Below are positions 44,077 through 56,049 of a stretch of 64,000 nt of DNA, piece after piece. Below the pieces are notes generated by a model. The model was not told the origin of the DNA. It ran no database searches and was given only the letters and a program-made list of their open reading frames with translations. Numbering within the stretch: position 1 is the stretch's first letter; every line of letters starts with the position of its first letter. This stretch comes from Xylogone sp. PMI_703. Its lineage: Eukaryota > Ascomycota > Leotiomycetes. Location: the NCBI GenBank assembly GCA_021399445.1, contig JAJTUQ010000001.1:5704001-5768000 (forward strand), read 5' to 3'. The translations under genes were made by a program, and so were the position numbers.

Positions 44077-47000
44077 CTAAGACTTCTCACCTAAGAACAT
44101 TGCCTTGAAGTCAGCATTGCTTTTTGGTGCCAATTTTTCCCTTTCAGCCCCGTTCCCGAAATTATTAGTCCCACTAGCGCCACCTGGCTTTGTAGTTGCA
44201 GCAGCTGTTGTTGCTGTTGCTGTTGCTGATGATGATGATGCTGTTGTAGCTGTAGAGGCAGAGTTGCCAGCAAAACCCAATCCCCTCTTTTGACCCAATC
44301 CACCACGTCCTCCTGGACCGACAGGCCTACGTACGGGCGCAGGCGGCTGTATGAAGTTGGCAAGACTCCTTTTACTCTGTATACGGTCCGTTCTCTTCTC
44401 ATCTTTCTCCTCGAATAGGTCCTTAAGTCCTCCGACGCGTAACCTACGGCCAGGAACAATCTCATATCCTTCTAACGCCAAAGATGCACGCCCAGCAGCT
44501 GTAACATCTGCATACTCAACGATGGCACCTTGGTGGTCATGACGAAGTGTAAGCTTAACAAGGCTCCCGTGTGGTTCCACGATGGCTCGGACTCGAGCAT
44601 CATTAACGGTATCGGGTATGTTCATCAATGTTATAGTTCTTTTAGCAATCTCTTCTCGACTGGGGGCGTTTGAGCTATGAGAGTTGGCTTGTTGGTCAGG
44701 TAGTGGAGACTTCGCTGCGTTTCCGTTTACCTCGGGGGCTGGGGATTCAGATGATCCTTTCCTAGCAATGGTGGTCGCACTTGGTTTGAAGTTGACACTT
44801 GAAGATAACTCAACTTTTAACAGTTGATTTCTGAACTTAGTCTTGTCCAACTCCAAGGCAGCAGTGGCTTGTTCTTTTGTCTCAAAGTCAACGAATGCGG
44901 CCCCCTTGCTGCGTCCTCCAACGTTTCGTAGAAGCCTGACACTTTCTACCTTTCCGTATTTGGAGAATATTTGACACACATCATCTTCGGTAGCAGTAAG
45001 ATCTAGACCAGTAACGTGCACCTCACGAGCCTCCTCCGCCGCACCTTCACGTGGTTTCTTTCTCGTGGGATCGGAATATTTCGCCACAAGCTGGTATTTA
45101 TTCTCCAATTTCGTACCATCGAGGCGTGTGGCTGCAGCAGCAGCCTCGGCCGTTCGGAACGTCACATAGCAGAATCGGCGGTGAGTATTGTACTTCAGAC
45201 TTGGCCACCTGATGCTGAAAATCTCACCACACTCCTTGAAAAGCTTGCGAATATAAGTCTCATCACTCGCAGGAGGATAGTTTGTAACGTAAATAGTTAA
45301 ACCTGCAGCCGGTTTGACGCTGATTTGCCTATCGCCCATATATTTCCCATCTCGAAGTAGAGCGGATTGCACATCTTCCGTTGACCTAAACTCAATGAAA
45401 GCGGTGGATGACTCATTATCCTTCTCGGTTTGAATCGTCAAGCTGTTTATATGACCATACTCTTTGAAATATTGCTTAAGCTTAGTCTGGGTAACTTCTG
45501 GTGCCAAGTTTTTGACCATGATACTGGTATTTTCACGGTCTCGTTTCAGCTGTTGCTCCCTCTGAAGCTCTGAATCAGGTTCCACCAACCCATTTTTGAC
45601 CTTTTTTGCTAGGCCACCAGCAGCATTGTCAGTTTCGGAGCGCTTCCTCTTTGACATGCCAGAAGGTGTACCAGCGACATATTGTGCTTGATCTTCTTCG
45701 GTTCCAGCTTGTTGTTGGGCATAGAGAGTAGCTGCTTCTGCTGCCTCCCTTTCTCGTCGACGCGCAACAGCCTTACTCTCTATGTGAACATTATCCAAAG
45801 CTCTTCCAAGTGAGTGGACATCCTCGTAGAGGTTACAGTGCCTGATATACACTTCCATGATCTTTTCTGGCCAATCCAGTCTTCGATCGAGAGCTTGGAC
45901 AAGTACCTCCGTTGCAACAGATGAGCCTGTGGGAGGTTTGCGGACCGTCATCTCCCATATATAGTACTGATACCAAAATTCATAGCTATCTCCATGGGTC
46001 TTGATGAGCCTCTTCCAATATTCGCGTGCCTGCCCAATAGAGCCCTGTTCAGTGAAATGCTGTATTGCAATTCGCTCGATTCGGAAAGCCGGATCTCCCT
46101 TATAGTCGTCCTTGCCGTATAGTCTTTGACCCCAATGCTCTACACTTTCTAGTGCTGCGGGGAGGCCGACGTCTGCGATATCGACGTCTTCGTCAGTTGC
46201 ATCCTTGGTCATGGTCCTTCGTCTCAAATAACCGCACCAAGCAACATAGACCTCCACAACACTAGACATCCCATCCCTATCAAGAACGCCAGCACTAGTG
46301 GCGGCGTGTTTTATCTGTTCAATAGTTGAGAACGTTTGGCTTTCTGCCTCTGCGCTGATAATATATCTAGCCCAAAGGTAACCTGACCAGGGACAATGGC
46401 CAACAGCTCTTTGGACGACAGATATAATGGAAGGAATTTGGGCTCTCGGATTCCGTTGTAGCGTAGTAGAAAGGAATGCGATATAGTCGGCCCAGATACT
46501 CGCTTCTAACCCAAGTCCCGTCGATGCCAAAGCTCGCTCATATAAGGCTATAGCTAGAATTAAAGGGCCGCTTGGAGCGCCTCTTTTTGGTTTCCTTCTC
46601 GATTGCGTGACCTCCCACTCGAGATATTCTTTCATTATAGACTTTTGTGCCTCAATATCGCCTGTTTCGCGGGCTCGTTCAAGCTTTGTCTCATAATCTT
46701 CGCGCTCTCCGTAAAGATCTTTGGCCTCTTTTGCCAACTGGGTTACTCGAACCATAGTTGACTCGTAAGATGGTTCATCATATTTCGTAATGAATGCAGA
46801 GAACATTTGGGAAGTTTCATCCCACATCGCATGAGGGACCTGCAATCGCGCAAAGAAAAGATTCCTTACGTGCTCAATGCTATCTCTCGTAGGAGAATTC
46901 GCAAGTCGCTCCAATTCGATGGACACCCACCTATTCCAAAGTTCATGGCTATCATTCAATCGGAAGGAGGTTGCTTGGGCACCTTGCTGCCAGACATCAA

Positions 47001-47259
47001 GCGCCATCTCCAAGGAGAATAACTCCTGGCCCAACTTCTGTTCTTCTTCTGGCCATCCAGCATCGGCAGTTTGACAATCCGTATATAACGACCAAACCCA
47101 TTCGCAATACGCAAGCCATAGCTTGTTGCTCCAAGGCTCCGCCGCAATCGCGCGTTTGTACAATTCTACCACGCCGATTCTTTGCTCCAGATCACTTGCA
47201 GTTCGACTCGCCTCGTCAACCAGAGCAAGCCAGCCATCCTCTCCTACAGGATCTTTCAT
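44077..47259 (-). CDS. PRP24: U4/U6 recycling factor Prp24/SART3
   Basis: A single minus-strand exon of 1060 aa, starting at ATG 47259 (MKDPVGEDGW). Residues about 25-480 are HAT helical repeats (WSNKLWLAYCEWVWSLY, ELWNRWVSIELERL, WSGYLWARYIISAEAE, SYEFWYQYYIWEM). Four RRMs follow at about 576 (SIMVKNLAPEV), 651 (LTIYVTNYPPAS), 745 (VHVTGLDLTATED) and 873 (TITLMNIPDTV). An Ala/Thr/Ser low-complexity linker, encoded by GTTGCT-type repeats, precedes the C-terminal NADFKAMFLGEK, the Lsm-binding tail of Prp24 and SART3. HAT plus RRM is the SART3 layout; yeast Prp24 lacks the HAT part. The protein reanneals U4 and U6 snRNAs after splicing. It is head-to-head with MRPL22. Confidence 0.95.
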   Translation of the reverse strand: MKDPVGEDGWLALVDEASRTASDLEQRIGVVELYKRAIAAEPWSNKLWLAYCEWVWSLYTDCQTADAGWPEEEQKLGQELFSLEMALDVWQQGAQATSFRLNDSHELWNRWVSIELERLANSPTRDSIEHVRNLFFARLQVPHAMWDETSQMFSAFITKYDEPSYESTMVRVTQLAKEAKDLYGEREDYETKLERARETGDIEAQKSIMKEYLEWEVTQSRRKPKRGAPSGPLILAIALYERALASTGLGLEASIWADYIAFLSTTLQRNPRAQIPSIISVVQRAVGHCPWSGYLWARYIISAEAESQTFSTIEQIKHAATSAGVLDRDGMSSVVEVYVAWCGYLRRRTMTKDATDEDVDIADVGLPAALESVEHWGQRLYGKDDYKGDPAFRIERIAIQHFTEQGSIGQAREYWKRLIKTHGDSYEFWYQYYIWEMTVRKPPTGSSVATEVLVQALDRRLDWPEKIMEVYIRHCNLYEDVHSLGRALDNVHIESKAVARRREREAAEAATLYAQQQAGTEEDQAQYVAGTPSGMSKRKRSETDNAAGGLAKKVKNGLVEPDSELQREQQLKRDRENTSIMVKNLAPEVTQTKLKQYFKEYGHINSLTIQTEKDNESSTAFIEFRSTEDVQSALLRDGKYMGDRQISVKPAAGLTIYVTNYPPASDETYIRKLFKECGEIFSIRWPSLKYNTHRRFCYVTFRTAEAAAAATRLDGTKLENKYQLVAKYSDPTRKKPREGAAEEAREVHVTGLDLTATEDDVCQIFSKYGKVESVRLLRNVGGRSKGAAFVDFETKEQATAALELDKTKFRNQLLKVELSSSVNFKPSATTIARKGSSESPAPEVNGNAAKSPLPDQQANSHSSNAPSREEIAKRTITLMNIPDTVNDARVRAIVEPHGSLVKLTLRHDHQGAIVEYADVTAAGRASLALEGYEIVPGRRLRVGGLKDLFEEKDEKRTDRIQSKRSLANFIQPPAPVRRPVGPGGRGGLGQKRGLGFAGNSASTATTASSSSATATATTAAATTKPGGASGTNNFGNGAEREKLAPKSNADFKAMFLGEKS

Positions 47260-47767
47260 GATTTCTGGTGCTCAATTAGATACTCAGCACCAAGCACCGT
47301 GGGGTAATCTGTGAGTTGTGTTGCGCCGCAGTGTTAACTGTATCGCCCACAATTTCGATTTCGAGGTTGGGGACCATATCAAAGATCGATATATTGGGTG
47401 TCGTATAAAGTGAAGTGAGCGCGTCAAAGATCGTAAGTTATCTACCTAATTTCCAAGCTCCATCGCCGATTGTAAATACTGCCTCCCAGCACCGCCGAAG
47501 CACGTGACTCGTATTGGCTTCGTCCAAAACGCCTCCACCAGAATTATTATGAAGACACTGGAGTATGCACACGAAATAACGTATCTTATAGGTGTAGTTT
47601 ATATGGAGTGTTTTTTTATTGCCTAACTGGTCTCCAATTAGCCTAGGAATGCAAATCACTTCTTGCTCGTTGAGCTCCCGTCTCCGAACGGAATAAGCCG
47701 TGTGAAGCACCAAAAATTAACGACCAAGACTGTCAAAAAAGTCTCAGAAATAATTGCGTCAGTCACA
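47260..47767. promoter_or_regulatory. Divergent promoter PRP24/MRPL22 with CACGTG
   Basis: 508 nt between start codons, with CACGTG at 47501-47506 near the middle. No further gene. Confidence 0.55.
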
Positions 47768-48832
47768 ATGGCTTCCAAGGTGCCGTCAAGGCGAATGGTA
47801 CAGCATGGTGAGTTCTCATAATTGATAGAATATTTGTCCGCAAACTAACGTAATTCAAGGTATAACGGCTTCTCGTCCTTCCCCGCCACGGTTTGTGTCA
47901 TGTTATCAACAGCGAACACTCTTTGGCTGGGGTAGAAGAGGGAAAGAAGACAGAGATACCAGTCTGGCTCCGCAGAATCCCTTGACCGAAGAATATCTAA
48001 AGCGCAAACCCTCTAACAATCGAGGAGGTATCGTTCGAGGCGATCTTTCGTCGTCCTCGATCTTCGAAGATGAAGAGCTCGCGGGTCCCAAGCCAGAAGT
48101 CCCAATTAGTGCTGGTAAAAAGATTCCCAGAAACCCAGAGTCAATGGCTGCGGCATTAGATCCAGACCCGGATGCGCGAAAGCGGTGGGAACGCAAAATG
48201 GTTATAAAGGAGATACAAGAGGAAGGCCGACTAACACGGGCTCAATTGCTCAAAAGGCAAGAAAGAGAATTGCTATCAAAAAGCCACATGTTTAAGACGT
48301 CCGTCAAGAAACTTGTTCCCTTAGCTAGGCAGATTGCCGGAAAAACTGTAGAAGAGGCAATTGTTCAGATGAGATTCTCAAAAAAGAAGGTCGCAAAAGA
48401 TGTGAGAGAGCATCTCGAGCATGCACGGAATGAAGCTATTGTTAGAAGAGGTATGGGGCTGGGAGTTGCTGAAGGAGATAAATTCTCCCCAACCCATATT
48501 CAAACGAAGGATGGCAAGCGCGTCAAAGTAGAAGACCCAACAACACTCTATGTGGATCAGGCTTGGGTTGGGAGGGGTTTATATGGAATAACACCTGATT
48601 ACCGGGCGAGAGGGCAAGTTCACAGAATGAAGAACCCCTCAACAAGTCAGTCCGAGTCAAACGTAACAGTTGGTTTCTGCTAACTCTCTCAGGTTTGTCC
48701 GTGATTCTCAAAGAAGAAGCCACGAGAATACGATTCCACGATGAACGACAAAAGAAATTAGAAAATAGGAAAGTATGGGTACAGCTCCCGAATAGGCCAG
48801 TGACTGCTCAAAGGCAGTATTACTCTTGGTAG
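47768..48832 (+). CDS. MRPL22: Mitochondrial large-subunit ribosomal protein uL22m
   Basis: Three exons, 47768-47807, 47860-48645 and 48693-48832, give 321 aa. The N-terminus is basic and lacks acids (MASKVPSRRMVQHGITASRP), fitting a mitochondrial presequence. The uL22 core is seen in KTSVKKLVPLARQIAGKTVEEA and VQMRFSKKKVAKDVREHL, then a fungal-specific stretch with VDQAWVGRGLYGITPDYRARGQ. The conserved beta-hairpin end, LSVILKEEATRIRFHDERQ, follows the last junction. The product binds 21S rRNA and lines the exit tunnel of the mitoribosome. The model depends on the 40-nt first exon, which is supported by GTGAGT and the phase. It is head-to-head with PRP24. Confidence 0.93.
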
Positions 48833-48969
48833 AGTAGTTTGTATATCATATTAGGGTATGGCATATATGTAAAGATTAGACTATCTGTACCATTATAAAC
48901 CACCTCCGGGGTTTAAAGAGCTCTTGACTTTACGAATGGCTCCATAACAGTGCCTCATTACATGCACAT

Positions 48970-50399
48970 TCAAATGCTCAACAACGGACTGTGGTCTCCG
49001 ACCTCTCCGTCACTGTGTGTCGGTGATCTTCGAGATAACTGATGTGTTCTCCTCCATGTCATCCAGGAATTACCAGGTTTTGTAATCTGGTATGCTACAT
49101 GGCATAGTACCCCGGCTGCAAACCCAACACCGTCGTTTCTAAAAGCCAGTAGTCCACCTATAGTCATTAACATTACCATCCATCTTTCTTTCCTCTCTTC
49201 TTCAGAAGGCTGGCGGAGTCTTTTTATAGAATGTCTTAGTAAAGAGGCCCCTGAATGCTCGACCTCCGCTTCAGAAATCTCCCACAGATCTGCAGCCCCA
49301 TTATTGAGGCTTTCACCAACTTTCGCAAGTTCAAGGCCGCTTGCAAGTACCATGACCCCAAGCAAACTTTTAGGATACACCCGTAGCAGGTCCACCAAAG
49401 TTTCGCCAAAGAAAAGACCAAGGGCGAGTTTGAATAAGCCCAGTATGATAATACTCGCACCGCTTCTTGCCCCGAATCTATATTGAGCAGCCAAACCACC
49501 GGAACCGTGACATAATGGCATCACACCAAACCACCCTCCCACCAAGTTCATGAGAGCAACGCTAATTCCAATCTCAGTGACACCTGGTGCTGGAAGGTGA
49601 GGAAGAAGGTCAGCAGCTAAGTAGGTGACTGCAATGATGGAGTTTAAAGTTGTTAATGGGATTTGGCCAAGTCCGGCATCGATTGCTCCAACTTGAAAAT
49701 CCTGTAGGCTCGGAATATATATGTTTGGATTCCATATCTTATATGAGGGCAGATTAGACCTTCCAAGGAAAACTGAGAAAAGTATTCCTAGTAAAAACAG
49801 TATGAGAGCATACGGAAATCTTGCTGATTTTTGAGCAAAGAGAAGCAGGAGGAAAGCCAGCAAGCCCCAGATAAGATTGTCTAGTGAGCTCGGGCTTGTC
49901 CAACCTAAGGGTTTAAGTAAGCTGGAGCCTGCGGTCAGGACTAGTGATAAGCCAGCGCCAACCTGTATACCTTTCACGACAGGTATAGGAATAATCTGAG
50001 TAAAGCGTCTGAGCAGGCCTGTGATACTGAATAGGAATACCACGCCAGATACTGTAAATCCAGCTGATATGATCTCATGGATAGTAAATTTCCTTGCTAT
50101 TCCAACTGCCGCTATAGCCTTTCACATAATCAGCATCAGCAGTTATGCTTCTACGAGAGAACTACCTTCATAGGCTGAACTGGTAAGGGTATTCCAAAGA
50201 CTATACCAGTGAGTATGTTAAAAAGACCCGAGAATATAAGTGTTGACGAAAGAGAAATGGACTTGTTGACAGCTAGCGCAATCATCAATGGGAGGAGAGT
50301 GCCCAGGTCGCCCAAAGCTCCCGAGACTTCTGACAGCGGAGAAGCTCGAAGGGTGGCCACATTATTCCTGTGATGCTGAAGGATATTCCTGAATGCCAT
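48970..50399 (-). CDS. MOT1: Molybdate transporter MOT1 (sulfate-transporter-like)
   Basis: Minus-strand exons 50399-50166 and 50118-48970 give 460 aa. About ten hydrophobic helices are present. Two family motifs are clear: the first half has PLSEVSGALGDLGTLLPLMIAL and, across the junction, PLPVQPMKAIAAVG; the second half has SVALMNLVGGWFGVMPLCHGSGGLAAQYRFGARSG, read in parts. These distinguish MOT1-type molybdate carriers from true SulP sulfate permeases, and no STAS domain follows, as expected. The C-terminus is short and polar. It likely imports molybdate at the plasma membrane or moves it across the vacuole, for molybdenum-cofactor enzymes such as nitrate reductase. It is head-to-head with MRC1. 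Confidence 0.92.
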
Positions 50400-50840
50400 G
50401 TTCCACAGGCAGTTTTGAGGTCACAATTAGCAGAGAAATTCTTGCATAGATTTCTACTACCAAATTGCCAACATCCAGCTAGTACAGATATACTTCACCG
50501 AAATTTATATATCATAGAAGACAGGCTTCGAAGCTTCCGCGTCATTTATTCTGTCATCAAATGACACTTGAGATCCATCACATGGGCTCGGAGGGGTATC
50601 CACGTGGTTGCCTTGAAAATCGGGCATACAACAGGTGCCGTAACTTCTTCAGCCACATCCGCAAATTAAGTACGTCGCGTCGCGTTGCGGCGCGGCGCGT
50701 CATATACACGGTGACCATAGCTTATTCCTTCAGTACATAGGTGGGTGGTTAGCAACAATTGATGAGCCGTTTAAGTCCATGTCACTTCTGATATCACGAT
50801 TGGAAACTTTTCACGTACCAGTTTCCATTTCTCACTCCCA
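50400..50840. promoter_or_regulatory. Divergent promoter MOT1/MRC1 with CACGTG and three CGCGT cores
   Basis: 441 nt. CCACGTGG is a perfect palindrome at 50600-50607. Three CGCGT cores (ACGCG on the other strand) lie at 50676-50680, 50681-50685 and 50696-50700, about 140-165 nt before the MRC1 ATG. This is a dense GC island in an otherwise AT-leaning promoter. Confidence 0.55.
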
Positions 50841-53800
50841 ATGGCTTCATCAAGGGAGTCGTCCGTTGACGCTGGATACATTCCCGTATCACCCTCTCAG
50901 CTAACTCCTCGGTCGAAAGTTAAGGCAATGTTGGCGAGTTTAGAGGATTCGGATGATGAAGTTCCTTCCAGATCTACAACCACCAAATTAGTCCAGGCTT
51001 CTTCACAAGATGCACAATTAATTCGAGATGAGCAAGGAAGCCCGTTAATTCTGGCAAATATCTCAAGAGCTGAAGATAACTCAAAGGATGTACTGAATGA
51101 TAGCAAGGAGGTGGCGACTAGCTCAGATGATAGTGATGATGATATTGTCCAACCAAAGGGCCGTATGGCAGCTCGGATGCAGACTGTTGAGAACGAGACC
51201 CAGAACTTTGAAAAAGTAGCAGATACCGCGCGTGATCGCGTAAGAAAACTGCTTCAATCTACAGATCCAGCGCAGTCGAACTCACATACCCACGACGAAG
51301 AAGTGAATGGTGGCGATAATGAGGAGGTATCTAAGAGACCACGAAAACTTACAAGACGGCGACATACTGGGAGCTTAAGTCCAAGGGTCAGGAGTCGGAC
51401 AAGCTCTCCAGGTCTTTTTGTTTCACCAACCAAAAGTAGAGCAATTTCTTCCCAAGACGGATCCGATTCAGACGAGCTACCAAGCAACCCAGCAACTGAT
51501 AATCGCTTCAAAGCTCTGGTTGAGAAGAAGCGGCAGGAACGTCTGGCAAAAGAAGCAGAGGTTGCAAAGCAAAGGGCAGAGAGAGAAGCTGCACTAAGAA
51601 AACAACGGAAGGAGCAAGATTCTTTAGCTGAAGAGGATGTTGATATGGATGATGATGGCATTGAGAAGCGTCTCACCCAGCAAGCACCGCCGACACGGAA
51701 AGCGAGTAAAAAGGCACTTGAAGAAATGCATAGGGAAGCCCAGCGTTTAAGTCGAAACATGCAATTGACCCACGAGGCAAGGACAAAGAAGAAGATCACT
51801 AAAGACAGCCTATTTGCACGGTTCAATTACAAGCCGGCTGGGGTCCGAGAAGATCCTGTGGTTGATCCCGTTGGAACGGCTAGTTCGAGTCAAAAATCCC
51901 AGTCTGAGACTGAACACGCTGATACGCCACCAACATCTCCACCGTTAGAAGAGGAATACCACAAGTCTAGCGAGATCGATCAATCTCTCTCTGCCAATAA
52001 TTTACTTGAGTCAAACATCGATGAGGACTTACCACCTCTTAATGAAGTAATAGCCATGACTAAAGCGCCCAAGGAAGTTGGCAAGATAGATAAAGGTAAG
52101 GGTAAAGAACCTATGGGCGAACAACAGCACCAGAGAGAAGAACTACAAAAGAAGCAATCGCTTTCTAAACGTCATATTCAAATCCCATCACTGAAAACTT
52201 CCCATAAAGCATCTCCAGCTGGAGATGATTCAGATAGTGAGCTCGAAATTGTCACCAGCAAGTCATCACCCCGCAAGAAACGATTAGACACCATCTTTGA
52301 TCGGGTTCCTCTGCACCAGGCCAAAGAGCCACATTCTCTTCAAGCTTTGCGCGCATTAGCACATCTGGGATCGCCTTCGAAAAAGCGTTCCAAGAAGCAT
52401 GCAAACGACTCCATGAGCACTACAGAGCTCCAAGTACTCCTACAACAACGAGCTAGGGAGCAAGCGGTGCGTGAAAGGGAGGAGCGCCTTCAAGCACTAA
52501 GAGCTAAAGGTATCATTATACAAACTGCTGAAGAGAGGGAACAGGAGTTGGCCGACTTAGAGGATCTAGTAGCAAAGGCGAGACGGGAAGCCGAGGAAAT
52601 TATGAAGAAAGAGAAAGCTGCTGCAAAAGGGGAGCAAAATGGAAACGGACAGAGCAGCAGTGATGAAGACTGGGATGGTAGCGAATCAGATTTTTCTGGA
52701 TCAGGATCGGACAAAGTCTCTGGGAACGATGAGAACTCTGAGGATGAGATGAGCGTAGATGAGGATGAGAAATCTGCACCAGTGCATCCAATGTTTGATG
52801 AGGAAGCATCCGAAAATGAGGAGGGTGAAAGTCGTCTATCCAATGAAGTTGATATTTATGATAGGGAAAGAATGGAAGAAGACGATGACGAAGAACTCAA
52901 CTTGCCTGCAAATCATGTCTCCCGCAGGAAACAGAACACCCGAGTGCTCTCTGATGATGAAGGAGAGACCGACGCGAACCAGTCGCAGCCGACGCCAAAC
53001 ACTAAGTCTCCTGTCCAGCTCCATTCTGAATCTCCTATGCCACCAAATTCGGTTCTGAGATCCGCTTCAAAGACATTCATCCCTGGTCTGACCGTTGCTG
53101 GACCAGCTGGCTTAGGTTTGACCCAGATATTTGCAGGCACTATGGATGAAAGTCAAAATGATCCGTTTGATGGATCACCATCAATAAAAAGGTCCACTGC
53201 CCAGGTCGCTGATACAGAGAAGAATTCTATGGCATTCCTACAAAAGTTACGTGCGCCTGATCTTCCGCCTTTTAATCCTACGATGGAAGACGATTCACAA
53301 GATGTAGTAATGGACAGTCAGACGGCTATTAACCAAGACCCTGAATCTCAACCTCCCGAGTCAGATTCTCAAAATATCCAGTTGCAGTTCTCTCAGTCCC
53401 AGATACAGGGGTTCGATAGCCTGGTTCAGGATCCAATGGCTACTCAATCTTTTGAAACTTTAGGATCTACGCAGGATGCTGGGTTTCAGCAAATGACCCC
53501 AATAAAAGGACGATTTGTTGAGCCACCATCAACGATAGACACTGTCTTAATAGAACCAACTCCATCACACAGAAACATGGCTGAATCCGAGGTTAGTAAG
53601 AAGAGAGGCAAGCTGCGAAGAAGAACCCGCGTTGCCTCTATCTCGGATGAGGAGTCGGTTTATGCGGCTACGAGCAAAGAAGATGAGAATGTTGAATCTG
53701 AAATTACGGCTAGCATTTTCGATGTCATGCGGAAAGCCGCCAAAAAGACTGTCGTGAATGATGATTTTAACAAGAAAACCAGCAAGGCAAGAGAGATTAT

Positions 53801-55047
53801 TGATGAGCAAGCTGAAGAATCTGAAGATGAGTATGCAGGATTAGGTGGCGCCAGTGAAGATGAGAGTGGCTCAGAAGATGAATACGTAAAGGAGATGATA
53901 GACGATGATGCTGGGAAAGAGGCAGATGAACATCAGTTGGCTGCGTTCTATGCGTGAGTTTGTTTCTATGATTTCATATATTTGTACTTACACAGCTTGC
54001 AGGGATCGTGAAAGAGCAAACGACGAAAAACAGATCGAGAAACTCTACAATGACATTACGAAAGGAATGCTTCGTCGAAAACGAGGCGCCGATTACGACC
54101 TGTCTGATTCTGACGATGATGGCGAAGCAAGAAGACGAATGAAGCGTAAAGAGTTTGCACGGATGCGGAAGGCTTTACTTGCTGATGAACGTATTGGCAA
54201 AATCGCGGAGGATCCCAAGAAACAAGCCTTTCTCCGTGCTATTGAAGATCGGCCCAGTGATGACGAGATGGACTTCCTAGATGACTTCGTAGAACAAGAT
54301 GATAAAGACTCTGAGTCACAGTCTCAAGGAACGGATTCCGAACAACACACAGAGAGTCGAATGGCCACACTCCAAAAGCGCAAACATCAAGATGGCCTTA
54401 GAGAATCTGGCGTAAGACCTCCTCCTCACCTCCGCCGCACCAATCCTTCGAAAAGACCCTCAAATTTGGCGGAGATCCGACAATCACTATCGAGCATAAT
54501 CGAAGAGCCGAATGCCACAACCGTCACTACGGAAGTCGATTCCGACTCTGAAGATGATCTTGAAGTTGAGGGTGATGACAAAGAAACAGAGGGCTTGTCC
54601 AAAGAGAAAGAGAATCGAGGTCCACTTGCTATTCGCAGAGCGAACAAACCCATAATTGACCGCATATCTCTTAAACGGGCTTCATCTAATGCATCATCCT
54701 CGAGTGGTCGGTTAGCCTTTGCCGCTCCTTCAGTCTCGTCGGGCTTCAAAGTTCCTGCATTGCTCAGAAGGGCTACGACCAATAGTAGCATCGCATCTGT
54801 ATCTTCCACCTCATCAGGAGTAAGCACAGGGATGTCGTCAACGGAACGCACGGCTGGTGGTGCAAGCAATGACAACATAAAGAGAGGTGGAGGCAAGAAG
54901 AGTGGTGTTAATTTCTTCGTCCGTGAGAGTGAAAGGAGAGCTGCTCTAGTCAAGACAGAGAAGAGGAGAGAGCAGAAAATATTTAAAGGAGCGGAAGTAA
55001 GGAGGAAAGCAGTTGGCGGGATTCTGGGTAGTGGAAAATTTGAGTAA
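50841..55047 (+). CDS. MRC1: Mediator of replication checkpoint 1 (Mrc1/Claspin)
   Basis: Two exons, 50841-53953 and 54003-55047, give 1385 aa. It is highly charged, largely disordered, and rich in SQ/TQ motifs (SQDAQLI, SSQDGSD, TSQSES, LQFSQSQIQ, STQDAGF), the sites for Mec1/ATR. Acidic clusters recur. The most conserved Mrc1 domain spans the intron, around residues 985-1130: EESEDEYAGLGG, DEHQLAAFYADRERANDEKQ, KLYNDITKGMLRRKRG, EFARMRKALLADERIGKIA and DPKKQAFLRAIEDR. Mrc1 travels with the replisome, binds polymerase epsilon and transmits stalled-fork signals to Rad53/Cds1. The gene therefore relates to DPB2 in this window. Three CGCGT cores precede it. Confidence 0.94.
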
Positions 55048-56049
55048 ATTCTATTTGGGAACTGGGAGTACTCATTGGAATTCGGAGTCTAGGTTATGGA
55101 GTAAAATGGCTATAGGATCATCGGTACTCGTAGATTTATGCCTAACGATTTATTATTTGAAATTAATATATAACTTTGGTATACCAATGCTGCCTCAAAA
55201 CTCGACATGAGGCTGGACACCGAGTAGTTAAATGATATAAACCGAAGTAAGCACGATAAGCTCTGTGGCTTGGGCTAATGTAGCGCTAATGCAACCCGAA
55301 TTCTCGGGTGCGGTCCCCTGTAACTAACGTGCCTAGAGCCGCCGCTCCCTTTCTAGAACGAAGCTCTAGCAGTTAATTAGCTCTTTACACCGGCAAGAAG
55401 TCAGAATAGTGGCAAGATCGAGGTATGATTTAGCCCATGTACCCCGCATAATCCTCTCGGTATTATTTATGGTGTCGCCAAGGCCATTCATTATTCTTTA
55501 CTCCCTGAATACCGTAACTCTTTCCTGATCTAGCAGTGACAGTATATTAATGACACCTTCACATCTCCATTGACTTATCATGGCAAGCCGACACACTCCT
55601 GTCTTCACACATGGATTAAAATATTTGTTATCAGGCTATTTATTTCAAGTGCCCCTATTTCTATTTGCCTATCAGAGACTAACAATATAAGAAGTCGCTG
55701 GGTGCTTGAATATGTGGTCTTCCATGATCTACAAGAAGTAGCTCAGATGTAGTATCCCAAATGCTCGAATGCATATGTACAGCTTCCACTAAGTACCGAA
55801 CTATATACCATAGATAAGTATATCTGTCAATAAATGCATCTTGGTTATCTAGGTCGTGCCAGTATTATGATAGTGTAACTACCATTAACAGCCCAAGGAA
55901 GATGCTGTATACAGACTGCAACCTTACCTTATACGCCAGAGAATGGTATCGAGATATTAATCCGCAACCCCAGTAACGAAGTTGCCGGCTAACCTGTATA
56001 ATCAAACTCAAGGCAAAATCGTATACTGTCGCGTATGTGATCAATTATA
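55048..56049. other. 1.0-kb convergent gap
   Basis: Between the MRC1 stop and the stop of the 353-aa gene. It is AT-rich with only short frames. A small inverted repeat, ACCCGA-ATTC-TCGGGT, lies near 55297-55312. Nothing else seen. Confidence 0.5.

Noticed and set aside
55297..55312. Small inverted repeat ACCCGA-ATTC-TCGGGT that might be a tRNA arm or element end
   Set aside because: Arms of six bases are expected by chance, and no larger structure surrounds it.
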